Shown: positions 1-10,241 of the stretch, piece after piece
Position numbering within the stretch: position 1 is the first letter of the stretch
Layout: each line of letters opens with the position of its first letter
From: Ditylenchus dipsaci
Taxonomy: Eukaryota > Nematoda > Chromadorea > Rhabditida > Anguinidae
Length of the DNA stretch: 64,000 bases
NCBI GenBank assembly: GCA_004194705.1
Contig: SADC01000552.1
Span: 1 to 64,000 of the forward strand
Reading direction: 5' to 3'
Notes under the pieces: model-generated
Database searches by the model: none
The model's input: the letters and a program-made list of their open reading frames with translations, nothing else
Told to the model about the DNA's origin: nothing
Translations under genes and position numbers: made by a program

Positions 1-840
1 AATTTCGTCGCGCCCAAAATTTCGTCGCGCCGAATTTCGTCGTGGACAAAATTGTCCGCGCCCAAAATTTCGTCCCATACATTTTTCGTTCTTAAAAATT
101 ATTTTGCAGTCTCAGTTAGTATTCTCGTATTCATCAACCCTATTCGTAGAGTTCTACCTTCTATTGCTTCTTCAGTGCTCAATTTTTATTTTTGTGAAGA
201 GTAAAACCGGTTTTGATTGATTAACACGTTCGAAACACAGGGAGTTTCCCCTTCCCCTCAAAGAACGTTTCCCTCGAAGCTCCCTCAGATTCTTCTCTTC
301 TACCTGCCTGCCTCGGCAGGCAACCTAATTCAATAGGAAGCCCCTTTGTGGGTACATGGTCTGGATAAGGGCTGACCCTTTGGGGATACATGGTCCGGGA
401 TAAGGGCTAACTCTTTATATACGAGCTCTATATTAGCATCCATCAGATTGCTAAATTTTTATATTTAAAGTAAATATCGATTTTCAAAAAAACGCAAAAT
501 GAATAAATACAAAATCGGACTTAAAAAAAATGAAACAGATACAGGCGTGAAATGACCCGACGGTGAAATGATACAGGCGTGAAATGACCGGCGGTGAAAA
601 TTCGTGTTAACGGTAAAATACGAGAATAATAACTGAGACTGCAAAATAATTTTTAAGAACGAAAAATGTATGAGACGAAATTTTGGCGCGACGAAAATTT
701 TGTCCACGACGAAATTTCGGCGCGACGAAATTTTGGGCGCGACGAAATTTGTCCACGACGAAATTTTGGCGCGACGAAATTTTGGGCGCGACGAAATTTC
801 GGGCGCGACGAAATTTTGGCGCGACGAAATTATGTCCGTG
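1..840. mobile_element. Foldback element with tandem-array arms (16-17-bp unit)
   Basis: The left arm (1 to about 132) is an array of a 16-17-bp unit built on AAATTTCGTCGCGCCC, followed by a unique segment ending near CTCAGTTAGTATTCTCGTA. The right arm (about 618-840) is its reverse complement, with more units (GCGCGACGAAATTTTGG). The loop holds a direct repeat of about 35 bp (about 338-372 and 375-412) and a GCCTGCCTCGGCAGGC palindrome at 304-319. The window begins inside the left arm, so the true end is not visible. Open frames crossing the arms are array artefacts. Confidence 0.8.
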
Positions 841-1249
841 TCCGCAATGTAAGCGAGTCGAAGTTTTACCGATCGCAAAAGCAAACTACAATAAAATTAA
901 ATAAATTATTGAATCCTGCACGTTACTAAGTACAAATTTTATCGACAAACGGGAAGAAAAAGATAACCATAACATTTGACAGCAACTTATTGATCCATGA
1001 TGAAATTATGGGCAAGCCTCTCAAATACTCAAGAAGATTCTTTTGCCCGAATAGCTCACCAATACTAGAATTCGGATGTCCGCCTCTTGATGGATTTTTT
1101 TTTCTTTGGCGCTGGATGACCCATGATGCATTGCTCGTAGCTGTGGTCCTTAACTTAACTAATCCTAGGGGGTGTACTAAAAACATTGGTGACTAAAACA
1201 CCTAAAAAATCATTTTCTCGATGCGATATAAATTTATTTTCTTTTAGCG
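841..1249. other. No confident gene; possible minus-strand exon
   Basis: About 400 bp without a repeat I recognise. A minus-strand frame at 926-1186 reads like protein (NPSRGGHPNSSIGELFG) and lies downstream of the coding fragment at 1423-1752, so it could be a 3' exon. I found no convincing splice pair linking them. Confidence 0.25.
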
Positions 1250-1345
1250 GAACAAGTTTGGTGCGGCATCGAAATGGGCGGCATCGAAACGCCCGCATCG
1301 AAACGGCCGCGGCATCGAAACGGGCGGCATCGAAATGGGCGTGTC
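1250..1345. repeat. Short tandem array, unit GGCATCGAAACGGGC
   Basis: About five imperfect copies of a 13-15-bp unit (GGCATCGAAA + CGGGC/TGGGC). It resembles the arms of the foldback at 54.1-55.0 kb (GGCATCAAAATGGCC). It may be one arm of a foldback whose partner is lost or degraded. Confidence 0.65.
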
Positions 1346-1422
1346 GGGGAATCTTATTGGCGCACCATGGTGTACAGGGAGTGGGATTACAATCTGGAGA
1401 TACAAAACAAGAGAACTGGATG

Positions 1423-1752
1423 CTATAGATTCTGGAGAGACTTGGAGATTGGTTCAACCACAGCAGAAGGCACGGCTGGACCATCTTCGGCTTCCTCACC
1501 ATCTGAATCTGAGTAGATCTCCTGGAGCCATTCCATGCACTTGAGGTGCGCACCATGGAAAACCCAGCTGGAGCCAAACTGTCCTCGTATTGCAAGTGGG
1601 AGCGCGCATCTGGAGGCGAGGACGAAACCATACGGAGGGAATCCCGGCATGCCGCTGTTGATTCGGAGAGATCCCAGCAATTGTCGATCCATCAAGCAAA
1701 TCTGGAAATACAAGAGGTGCTCCTCAGAGGACTTCTTCACTCTCTGGAACAT
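1423..1752 (-). CDS. Coding fragment of unknown function, Asp/Glu-rich C-terminus
   Basis: A minus-strand frame with strong protein-like composition: a globular stretch containing MPGFPPYGFVLASRCALPL and SSWVFHGAHLKCMEWLQEIY, then an acidic tail (SDSDGEEAEDG) and a stop at 1423. A usable acceptor (TTTCCAG) lies near 1705, so the real exon may start there rather than at the first Met. I do not recognise the family. It is probably the last exon of a gene running leftwards from about 2.2 kb, with the hAT MITE at 1799-1938 in between. Confidence 0.45.
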   Translation of the reverse strand: MFQRVKKSSEEHLLYFQICLMDRQLLGSLRINSGMPGFPPYGFVLASRCALPLAIRGQFGSSWVFHGAHLKCMEWLQEIYSDSDGEEAEDGPAVPSAVVEPISKSLQNL

Positions 1753-1798
1753 ATGAAATTTGAACTGGACTGGACTGGATAAAATATACTGAAATACT

Positions 1799-1938
1799 CA
1801 GTGTTGTGCTGAGGACGATTTTATGGCTGTGAGTGAGAGTGAGTGAGAATGAAATTTTCCTCACAGGCTGTGAGTGAGAGATTCTCACTGAGAATTCTCA
1901 GTGAGATTCTCACTCGGAGTGAGCTCAGCACAACACTG
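1799..1938. mobile_element. hAT-type MITE with perfect 8-bp target duplication
   Basis: The 140-bp element has perfect 15-bp terminal inverted repeats, CAGTGTTGTGCTGAG and CTCAGCACAACACTG. It is flanked by identical 8-bp duplications GAAATACT at 1791-1798 and 1939-1946. The 5'-CAG ends and 8-bp duplication are typical of the hAT superfamily. The interior is rich in GTGAGTGAGA, with a small AGAATTCT palindrome. Perfect ends suggest a recent insertion. Confidence 0.93.
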
Positions 1939-1946
1939 GAAATACT

Positions 1947-2199
1947 TGGGCTTTGGCTTAGCCTCAACAACTGGATCAAATGGTTTGAGAGATGACTCGG
2001 AAGCCATAATCAAATAAAGTACTGGAACTAGAAGGGACGACGGCTTACTGTCAGGAGTGATCTCGACTGATTGCGTACCAAGAAGTAATAATTTTACTAA
2101 CCTTAGCATGAATAGAGCAAGCTTCAAAATCAAGATCCACAAATAGAATAATGATTTTGCAACTAGATCATCTGTGTCGACTAAATCTGGACAAGACAA
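1947..2199 (-). CDS. Possible exon upstream of the 1423-1752 fragment
   Basis: A minus-strand frame reads SLLVPVLYLIMASESSLKPF then DPVVEAKPKPK, ending at the MITE insertion site. Upstream (left on the minus strand) it includes a hydrophobic stretch (LFYLWILILKLALFMLRLV) that could be a membrane segment or read-through intron. A donor-like GTATTT overlaps the MITE target site. The frame across the junction to 1752 is not consistent, so exon borders are uncertain and no family is recognised. Confidence 0.3.
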
Positions 2200-2609
2200 A
2201 ACTGGATTCGAATTTGATTATCGAAATCTGGATATATTTAGGGTCGCAATAGGTTTCCACGGGAAACCTATTGTCCTGACTAGAAACGTCGTTCGATTGA
2301 ACGCAACAATCCTTACACTGAGCAAGACTTCGAGTAAAGTGTAGGTAAGAATAGATTAAATCAGAATGACCGCTTTTTCCACAGTTTCAAGTTGAAATTT
2401 TAAAACCAAAAATCAATGTTCAAATGTGATACATGAGAATATCTTCGACTTACCCTAAATTATTTTTTACAGCGACTCTCTGTAAAAACAAAAAGATCCT
2501 CGATCACATAAACTACACCAGACCGGACATATTTATTTATGATACATTGTCTATGCCGCGACTTTTATTATACTGAATTGCATATATAAAAATTCTCTTC
2601 AACTTCCTG
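2200..2609. other. Intergenic; nothing recognised
   Basis: About 400 bp of A+T-rich single-copy-looking sequence between a coding fragment and the 3' end of the 2610-5111 gene. No repeat, RNA gene or convincing frame seen. Confidence 0.5.
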
Positions 2610-5111
2610 TTAATTCGGATTGGAGGTATGATCGTCTATTGAGCCATTTTCAGCCACTTCAGACATGTCTACATCAGATTGACTTTCCAATATGTGCGAA
2701 CGATCGACCAACTTAACCACCGGGAAGTCATTCTTCCAGTCTTTCATATGCACAAGCGATGGACTCAGCTCACCAAAGAATGTTTGCGGCACAAAAATCT
2801 CCTGAAAGATAGAAATAAAAGAAAGTGTCAGAAGCGATCGACACGGAAGACCGAAAAATATGAGTATAAATTTACTTCTGCTGGTTCCATTTGCCGAGTC
2901 ATCACGACGTTTACATTCCAATGGACACTCGGCTGGAGCATAGTCACGTGAAGAACATCGAGAGCGCTAAAAGACAACTGAAATTAGCTGCATCTGCTTC
3001 ATTTGGAGCAGCTTATTAATAGAGCTGTAAGATTGCTCAAACCCAATACCCCAATAGAATATTTTTGACTGTTTTTGAACCCAGTACCAATACCCAATAT
3101 TTCAAACGGACACACCCAATACTCCAATACAGCGTTTTTGGCCATTTCAAAACCCAATCCAATACCCAATATTATGACGGATCCCAATATAATGGCCAAT
3201 ACCGATTTTTGAAAAAGCGAAGACTCTACAACACTTATTTACGGTTAAAACAAACAACAGCATTCTAATAGACAAATTTTAACAACGGAAGATTTTGTTA
3301 AAAAAATATACCAAGTTTTGGTCACTGGAGCTGGGCAAAAGAGCTTCTATATGCATTTTTGGGGTTATACCGTAATGAGAAAAATCGGGTCGCAAAAATC
3401 GGGTCGGAAAAATCGGGTCGGAAAAATCGGGTCGGAAAAAATCGGGTTGGAAAAAATCGGGTCAGAAAAAATCGGGTCGGAAAAATCGGGTCAGAAAAAA
3501 TCGGTCGGAAAAAATCGGGTCACTATATTTTTTGTACCTGGGGGACTGGGGGAGGGGTGTTAAGACCTTTTTGGTAAACTGTAAATACCGTATTTCCTCT
3601 AATTAGCCCACCGGTGGGTTCATTTTTCAATCACCTGAAAATCGGAAAAATTTGAATTCGATCTCGAGTTTTTCTGTTGAAAATTATAAATCTGAAAAGT
3701 GATATCGGTAGAGCTCGCGGGAACTAAGAAAACGCAATAAACAGTTTGGCAAAATATTCACCCTGTTCCGAGATACAGACCCTCAAAGTCGAGGGGGTGG
3801 GTTTATTAGAGAGGTTGGGCTAATTAGAAGAAATACGGTAGTGTTTGAACATATTCTAAGTAATTTTTATGAAACGATTAAAGAGTTGTTTCCAACGTTC
3901 TTCCTACTAAACTTTGGTCAATCATAAGTTGACCAATTGCCTCGGTCCTTCATGCTTGATAAACCAAAAGGGTACCTGGATATCTTTTAAAATACCAAAA
4001 GATGTGATTTGAACATAGTTTTGTCAGCTGGGGATTACCGAATAAAGAAAGATATGCATGCATTTTTATGCATCCAGAATCACTTTCGAAAACACAATCA
4101 TAGTTGACCAAAAAAGCTACCTCCAACTACATCCTAAGTTATGGCACATAAGTGCCATAAACAATAACCCGATAATTAATTATTAATTATATAATAACCC
4201 GATTTTTCCGACCGATTTTTTCCGACCCGATTTTTTCTGACCCGATTTTTTCCGACCCGATTTTTCCGACCCGATTTTTTCTGACCCGATTTTTTCCGAC
4301 CCGATTTTTTCCGACACGATTTTTTTCCGACCCGATTTTTGCGACCCGATTTTTTCTCATAACCGTTATACCGGCAGAGAGCGAGCGAACAAAACAAAAG
4401 CTAATTTAAATTGTGAGTGAGAAGGATTTTCTGCTTCCTCTAATCGCACCAGAAAAATATTATTTAAAAAAGTGAACAACAAATAGTCACAACTTTCCGT
4501 TGAAAGACCCAATACCAATACCCAATATTTTTACAAACCCAATTCGAATACCAATATTTGAAAAAGTACACACCCAATATCCCAATACAAAATTTTTGAC
4601 CTAAATCAGACCCAATACCCAATACCAATATATTGGGTTGTCATTAGCACTACCTATTTAATACAATTTTACACCCTACTTCGTAGCGCAATTTCCCATT
4701 CGAGAAACTTTCTACTGGCTGCTTGAAATGAGTCCATTTACAGCTGCATTCAGAGAACTTGGCCAAGTTACTACTCTTCTCGTAGTATATCATCGAAAGT
4801 GCAGCCACAAAGAGGAGAAGACCACAGCAGTCATTACAGAGAACATAATTCGATAAGCGTACACTTTCTTCAATGACCTTGTAGCACTGAAAGTAAAAAG
4901 CTTGTAACGATGCAAAAAGAACTAACCAACCTCTTGATTTGTTCTTCTATATGCTTCATGCTTTCCGTCTTTTCTCGATCGATCGCATCAAACATGGCAA
5001 CCACTTCTCTTCTTCAGGATCTCGAGGCACAGTAGCAGACAAGTCCACATAACAGTCATCTGCATCATCCAAAGGCGTCTCGCTTGGTAGAGTGGTTTCC
5101 TTATTATCCAT
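2610..5111 (-). CDS. Four-exon single-pass membrane protein, family unknown
   Basis: Exons on the minus strand: 4927-5111 (ATG at 5111), 4675-4886, 2876-2966, 2610-2801 (stop at 2610). Phases agree at every junction if one base is added in a purine run near 5003-5012, giving about 226 residues. The N-terminus is acidic (MDNKETTLPSETPLDDADD), then a Lys/Glu-rich helix, one hydrophobic segment near residues 80-95 (CCGLLLFVAALSMIYY), a Cys-rich patch (FSECSCKWTHF), a beta-rich stretch (VTMLQPSVHWNVNVVMT) and an acidic tail. The last intron (2967-4674, 1.7 kb) is filled with a foldback, a CCGTATTT hairpin and two dispersed repeats. The GTGTAA donor at 4674 is weak; the 3' pair of exons could instead be a separate gene. 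Confidence 0.6.
3040..3225. repeat. CCCAATACCCAATA-rich repeat, copy 1
   Basis: Degenerate array of CCCAATACC/CCAATA words separated by short unique pieces (CGGACACACCCAATACTCCAATAC). A same-orientation relative lies at 4500-4645. The two flank the foldback at 3355-4375, as if that element had inserted into one longer array. Confidence 0.6.
3588..3838. mobile_element. CCGTATTT-family hairpin element, TA-flanked
   Basis: Ends CCGTATTTCCTCTAATTAG / CTAATTAGAAGAAATACGG, flanked by TA on both sides (3586-3587, 3839-3840), 251 bp. The inner part matches sister copies (ATTTTTCAATC...GAAAATCGGAAAAATTTGAA). TA duplications and short ends suggest a Tc1/mariner-type MITE. Confidence 0.8.
3840..4130. 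repeat. Dispersed repeat DR1 (GCATCCAGAGTCACTTTCGA), copy 1
   Basis: Contains the family hallmarks TTTGAACATAGTTTTGT, AGCTGGGG..TACCG and ATGCATCCAGAATCACTTTCG. Its 5' part (CTAAGTAATTTTTATGAAACGATTAAAGAG) also matches the copy at 33.8-34.2 kb, so the full unit is at least 350 bp. Other copies are at 14840-15075, 16050-16320, 31540-31800 and 33803-34200. Confidence 0.75.
4500..4645. repeat. CCCAATACCCAATA-rich repeat, copy 2
   Basis: Same orientation and words as 3040-3225 (ACCAATATTTGAAAAAGTAC, ACACCCAATATCCCAATAC). Lies on the other side of the foldback. Confidence 0.6.
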
Positions 5112-5353
5112 CACTAGGAAGAGTAATTAAAAAAAATACATAAGACAGGGCAGAGCTAATTTAGGTAAAAATTGCTGGCATTGAAAAGAAAAATTGGTCA
5201 GCACTGAAAGAAAGATTACAAAACATTTTTATTCTCAATAACAAGAAGCACACATCTCAGATGGATCATAACAAAACAAGCTAATTTATTCTAATGTTGC
5301 TTTACCTAAAAAGTTGCTTGTAGATTTCTTTCTGGACAGTCACGAAGAATTAA
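5112..5353. other. Intergenic; nothing recognised
   Basis: A+T-rich gap between two minus-strand genes, containing the presumed promoter of the 2610-5111 gene. No TATA-like or initiator element could be assigned. Confidence 0.4.
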
Positions 5354-6215
5354 TTAGCACTGAAATAAAAGAAAATGGTTAAGCTTTAAAATGTGGATAC
5401 ATACACAATTGCAGCATTCATCATCTCTTCTACGAGTTGGCTGAACATATTTGGGCTGCTGCTGGACGTATTGCGTTCTGTTTTGCTGATTCTCCACAAC
5501 GACTACCTGCGGCTGACTAGCTTGGACAATTACTGGCTGCTGCTCCACCACCACTGGCTGCTCATCGTAATATTCTTCCGGTGATTCTTGGATGATGATT
5601 GGCTGCTGCTGGATAATCTGAGGAGGTGGCGGCATCAGCGCGTTTGGCGAATACCCATACACCCTTCCATAGCCTCCATATCCACCATAGCCTCCATATC
5701 CACCGTAGCCTCCATAAACACCACAGCCATTACTATAGTAGCCGTGGTTATAACCGTGATGACCAAAACCAGCGGAGCTGAAAACAAGTTTGATAATATA
5801 TGTCAAAGACGCAAGAGAATAAGTTGAGAGCAAAATACCTTCTTTCCTGTTCTTCTTCGATTGTGACCACAAAACTTCCGGGAGATGCTCTGGCCAATTC
5901 AATTTGATTGCTGGACAAAGAACAACCATAGTTAGCAGCGCTAGAAACCAAATAACTTGAAGATGGAAGAGCACTGACAGCGACTTCTATCGGCTCTTCA
6001 TCCCCACAATGGCTGATTTTTTTTGGAGATTAAAATCATCAATAGCAGGCAGAGATTCATTGTCTCCTTCATTTTCCAGATTTTCTGAGGCGACTTCTTC
6101 AATGTACAGACGATTGCTTTGACACTTAAAAAATATTTTCTTTCAAAAAAGTATAGAAAAAGTTTACCATGACCAATGGAGAATTTCCCATTTGGTAGAG
6201 AGGCTTTTGGCGAAC
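5354..6215 (-). CDS. Gly/Tyr- and Pro/Gln-rich protein with Cys-rich C-terminus
   Basis: Minus-strand exons 6168-6215, 5839-6124, 5405-5777 and 5354-5359, with introns of 43, 61 and 45 bp ending TTTAAG or TTTCAG. The coding order is an acidic N-terminal region (EEVASENLENEGDNESLPAI); a linker ending EEEQERR; an array YGGYGGYGGYGGYGGYGRVY; PPPPQIIQQQPIIIQ; repeated QPVVVEQQPVIVQ; then RRRDDECCNCC and stop. A T8 run at 6017-6024 lacks one base relative to an open frame. The Gly-Tyr plus Pro/Gln/Val composition is that of extracellular matrix, cuticle or eggshell proteins, or of low-complexity assembly proteins. The upstream exons and start codon are not identified. Confidence 0.65.
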
Positions 6216-6996
6216 CTGTCAATATGACAAAGGTAATGATCAGATGACGACTAATGAAAAAAAGAGAACGGAGGGATCATTCAAGCAAAAAGCCAGAAAA
6301 TCATAACTTATCAAAAGATCAAATTGAATTGCGATCCTAAAAGGCTTAATTCACTAGTAAATTTTATCTGATGTTTTCTCTTCTGATATTTGCTGTAGTT
6401 TTAGAATTTTTAGTTACTAGATGTTGTCGAGATTTTAGCTTTTCAACAAGCTATCAATGCACTAAATAATTGTAGAAATGTAGAGAGGTTTGATTGGCTG
6501 CTTGGTACGGCCGTTTCTTCTTTGATACGGCCGTTTCTAGAAACGTCAATTTTTTCATATGTTGGACCACAGAATGGAATGAATTTTCTGGGGTGTTGTT
6601 TGTGGAATGTTGTTGCCGTCAGTGTCAAAACCTACTTTTAGTAGTCACATGTTTAAAACATGCTAGCCAACCACTCAAAAGGGGTATCCTTTTTAAAAAT
6701 TAAGTTTTGATCTCAGACTTAAGGAAGTGTGTTAAAATTATAGCCAATAAATATTAATTTGGTTGAATGCTGTGAGCCGGTAGTATCTGCTGCTCCCAGT
6801 GAAAAAACGAAAGTAATATTTGCAAATAATAGTTTATCACACACAATTTAAAGCAAAATAAATAGGACAAACGTGGAATAAATGCACGAAACATTAAAAA
6901 ACTAAATTTTGAGTCCCATCAGATGAAACCCTGTGCCACTAAAACCAAATAGCATTGATATCGAGTTTTTGGATGAGTAGATTTGGGCTTATTCCA
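6216..6996. other. Gap with a short inverted motif
   Basis: Mostly unassigned. At 6505-6545 the word TACGGCCGTTTCT occurs twice, the second followed by its near-inverse AGAAACG, forming a small hairpin. No gene is supported. The 5' end of the 5354-6215 gene and the 3' UTR of the next gene must lie here. Confidence 0.4.
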
Positions 6997-8743
6997 TCAA
7001 ATAGCGCTCCATCTTCTTTTGCGCTCCAATGTTTTTTGTAGTCCTACAAAAGCAGCTTCTTGAAGAGTGGGCATTCTCAAGAACATGGTCAGACAGTACT
7101 TGGCATAGAATTTGTAGAGCACGCCCTTGTGCAAGTGTGCTTCACTTGGTTGTATGTATCTACCCTGATGTATTTGAAACAGACTTCTGGGCACTGCATC
7201 GGACTGCTTCACTTTTGTCAGACTAAAATAAAAAATTAAAACTGAATGAATTTAGAAAAAATCAGCTTACCCGAAGGTTTTGTCTGACTTGCAAAAGTGA
7301 ATATTATATATGTAGAAACAGGCTTTGCTAGAATCATTGGAATAATCGAAGCGAGGCTCCATCACTAACTGAAGTGGCTCAGATTGTTGCACTAGTTTCA
7401 CATTGTGAGAAGCAGACCTTCTCATCTGAAATGCGCAATGTAAGTACACGGAGTTTCAAGAAATTCCCTGGTTTTGAAATGGCTGTAACTTTTTTTCTAG
7501 AGCGTTTTTTCGAAATTCTGTTTTTACTGATCGATTTTCTCGCCGACAATATTTGTTCAGTGAAAAATACGAAAAACACGATTTTCGCTTGGTCCCCTCT
7601 GTGGTTTTGGTCCTGGTCTGTGGGTGCCCCCTGGATGGCCAAAACCCAAACCACAGGGGGGACTAAGCGAAAATCGTGTTTTTCGTATTTTACACTAAAC
7701 AATATTGTCGGCGAGAAAAATCGATCAGTAAAAACAGAATTTCAAAAAACGCTCTAGAAAAAAAGTTACAGCCATTTCAAAACCAGGGAATTTCTTGACA
7801 CACCTGTATATATAGGCTGTATGTAAAATGCAGCACCAAATTTATTTTTGCAGAAGCTTTTAAATCTTAGTCAGAAATAATCAAATATATCATCTATGTG
7901 AAATGTAGCACATGTGCCTTATTTTATTTTCGCCAATCTAAAGCCAGTAAACATTTTTTGTCTAGTTTTTTTATCAACATACATGGTAAGGTCAAAACGA
8001 TAAAAAAAGGTCGACGAAATCACTTAAATTTGTAAAATTGTAATAATGAAATTTTACACACAAAATTTGCCCGAGAAAAGAAAAAAAGGAATTTTCTGCT
8101 GGTCTTTTATTTATTTTTTTAACAAGATTTAAAAAAAGTTTTAGAAAAAATAAGTATGTGCTGGAATTCAGTAATTTGGTGCTGCGATTCAATTTGATCC
8201 TATTACCAATTAGTTAACTTACCCTTTTGGATGCTCTGCTCTTAGGCAAAAAAGCAGTGCACAATTTGGTGTTTATGTTGTAGACCACCAGTATGTCATT
8301 GACAATCCAACACCATTCAGAGAAGGACTTATTCAAGGGCAGAATAGTGCTATCCAACGGTTCAGTTCTGCTCGGGAACTTGTGCTCTGAGCAGATAATA
8401 TCGAAAGTGCTGGACTGCTGTGAAACGATTGATGTAAAAGTGAGTTATGAAACATAAGTAACTAACTAAGTCAACAGTGATTGCGAAGGAGTGGAAGGTG
8501 TCACTGTGATGGTACAAATCCAGAAGACTATCCTCTCTGCATCCCATCCAATCACATTGGAGTCGTGGAGAATTAAGTGAACAAGAATCTTTAGCTACCA
8601 ATTGCAGCTTGCTTGCCCTGCAACCAGTGCACACCTGCCATTTGCCACTCTCTGCCGTTTGGAATTGATTGAGTTCAAAGTGAATATATTCTCCAGTGAT
8701 AGCATCAATTCTAACATCCATTGATGGGGTGAATTCCCTTGTT
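6997..8743 (-). CDS. 3' exons of a multi-exon protein, family unrecognised
   Basis: Minus-strand exons with consistent phase: 8476-8743, 8223-8417, 7271-7425 and 6997-7222 (stop). Junctions use GTTGAC (weak), GTAAGT and GTAAGC donors and TTTCACAG, GCATTTCAG and TTTATTTTAG acceptors. The fragment gives about 214 residues without an internal stop. Segments include SMDVRIDAITGEYIHFELN, CWIVNDILVVYNINTK (beta-strand-like) and a basic end KTLERKRRWSAI. The alternating hydrophobic strands suggest a beta-propeller or similar fold, but that is inference. A further exon probably lies at 8806-8960 (CLQYTSSKAVYTLDWSNNF), though its phase does not fit without a one-base correction. Intron 7426-8222 hosts a MITE. 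Confidence 0.6.
7450..7803. mobile_element. Inverted-repeat MITE (CAAGAAATTCCCTGG ends)
   Basis: Left arm TCAAGAAATTCCCTGG...AATGGCTGTAACTTTTT runs to about 7620; the right arm is its near-perfect inverse ending CCAGGGAATTTCTTGA at about 7799. The stem is about 150 bp with a tiny loop. It lies wholly in an intron. The element at 52335-52755 shares the same layout (AAGAAATTC...GGCCATAAC...TGGTCCCC) and is a diverged relative. Confidence 0.85.
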
Positions 8744-9284
8744 CTAAAACAATAAATTGGAGAGTGAAATACTTTTGGAGGCGAAATTTATTAAAAAAAC
8801 TTACATAAATGCACATATGCAAAAGCCCAGATGAAGTTATTGGACCAATCAAGCGTGTAAACTGCTTTGGAACTGGTGTATTGAAGGCAAATCGCTGGAG
8901 TTGCATGCACTGTAGCAGACAAAAGGAATGGCTGCTAGCACTTCAAATTCATCAGCCACAAAAGCATCAAAACTAAGCACTCGACAAAGCACTCGCATTG
9001 TCCCTCACTACTGCTAGTTGATTCTGATTGAAAAGAGGGGTGCATATCACTGGCTACCAGAAGCTTGGAATCTACACTCCAATGACGAATTGCTGGGAGC
9101 TAGCATCCAATTCACGAGACTCGACCACAAGGGAGGACATTTTCGATGCTGACTGAATAAGTAAAAACCAATTAAATCAATAAATTAAGCTTTCGAAGAA
9201 AATCGAAAATCTGTGCTATTTTTAATATTAGAAGGCTGTGAAACGACTTTTCGCGGCCAAAGAAAATATGCGTTGCGGCAGAAA
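8744..9284. other. Probable upstream exons of the 6997-8743 gene, borders unclear
   Basis: Minus-strand protein-like stretches near 8806-8960 and 8960-9060 (WSVDSKLLVASDMHPSFQ). They occur in different frames, so splice sites or one-base errors intervene. A start codon could not be placed. Confidence 0.35.
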
Positions 9285-10145
9285 AAAGGGTATAACGACG
9301 ACTCGATACACATTGTGACTCGATACACCAACTCGATACAGTTGCGACTCGATACGCCAACTCGATACAGTTACGACTCGATACGCCAACTCGATACAGG
9401 AGTCTCGAGTTTAACCTTCGTCTAGTGTTATTTTAACGTTTTGTCATTTTTTTCGATGTGTGATGGGCTTTAATATCTTTTTGCGTCTCTGAATCCTTGA
9501 TTCTCATCGTCATTAAGGTGTTTGGCACCTTCTGAGATTTCATACAGAGTTTGCGCTCTTAACAAAATTTCAGGCCATTTTATTGTCTTTTATAATTTAG
9601 GCAAAGCCTTAGGCAAAGGGTAGGCTAGCGCGCGTTAGGACAGCCTCAAATGTGTTCTGAAACTACAAACGGCTAAGAATTTAAAAAATTCGTAAGGGCA
9701 TGAATTAAAAAATGTTACAAGGTTACCCTCTTCGGGACATAGGGGCCTTGAGAATAAAAATATGCGCATGGAATATGCGCGCACATACTTTAGAGACAAT
9801 CTGAGCGATTCTCTCGATTATGTACTTATTCGTAGGCTCTTTTGCCAAACCCTAAAGAGAAAACCAAGTGATAAATAAGAAATAGGGTATCCAGCGCATC
9901 GCATAAATTTAAGCTGCTTTCCGATGTTTAGCCATTATCAAAGTAAATATATGGTTAGAAGTGATGAATATTGATACAAAAGAATAAAAAATGTCAAAAT
10001 ATAAAAATAACAATCGGCGGGAGTCGAACTCGAGACCCGGTGTATCGAGTTGGCGTATCGAGTTGCAACTGTATCGAGTTGGCGTATCGAGTCGCAACTG
10101 TATCGAGTTGGTGTATCGAGTCACAATGTGTATCGAGTCGTATGT
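9285..10145. mobile_element. Foldback element, arms of CTCGATACGCCAA units
   Basis: Left arm 9296-9400 repeats CTCGATACACCAA / CTCGATACAGTTGCGA. Right arm 10045-10140 is the inverse (TATCGAGTTGGCG). The loop carries, at about 10018-10042, GGGAGTCGAACTCGAGACCC, whose reverse complement has a tRNA B-box-like core (GAGTTCGACTCCC). Beyond both arms are related CGGCAAAAAAAAGTATTTT-type flanks. Confidence 0.8.
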
Positions 10146-10241
10146 CAGTCGAAAAAAAGTATTTTAATGGTACCAAATTATTTCTGCGGCAAAAAAAAGT
10201 ATTTTTACGGCAAGGAAAAAGTTTGTCCTAACTGAAATATC

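Larger units (their letters stand above)
3355..4375. mobile_element. Foldback element, arms of 13-14-bp units (AAAAATCGGGTCGG)
   Basis: Left arm 3375-3525 is about 10 copies of AAAAATCGGGTCGG (GGTCAG variants). Right arm 4195-4360 is the inverse (CCGATTTTTTCCGAC). Both outer edges carry a related GGGTTATACCGTAATGAG sequence in opposite orientation. The loop contains a CCGTATTT hairpin (3588-3838) and one copy of the GCATCCAGAGTCACTTTCGA dispersed repeat. Confidence 0.8.

Noticed and set aside
666..929. Open frames of Arg/Asn/Phe-rich peptide across the arm arrays
   Set aside because: They arise from a 16-17-bp unit read in several frames at once; composition follows the repeat, not a gene.
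3318..3577. Lys/Gly/Arg-rich frames such as RKNRVGKIGSEK
   Set aside because: Translation of the AAAAATCGGGTCGG array; the inverse array gives a similar frame on the other strand.
6997..8743. Assignment of the minus-strand gene to a gamma-secretase-activating-protein-like or Mediator family
   Set aside because: A few short phrases seemed similar, but not enough residues align by eye; a profile search would be needed.
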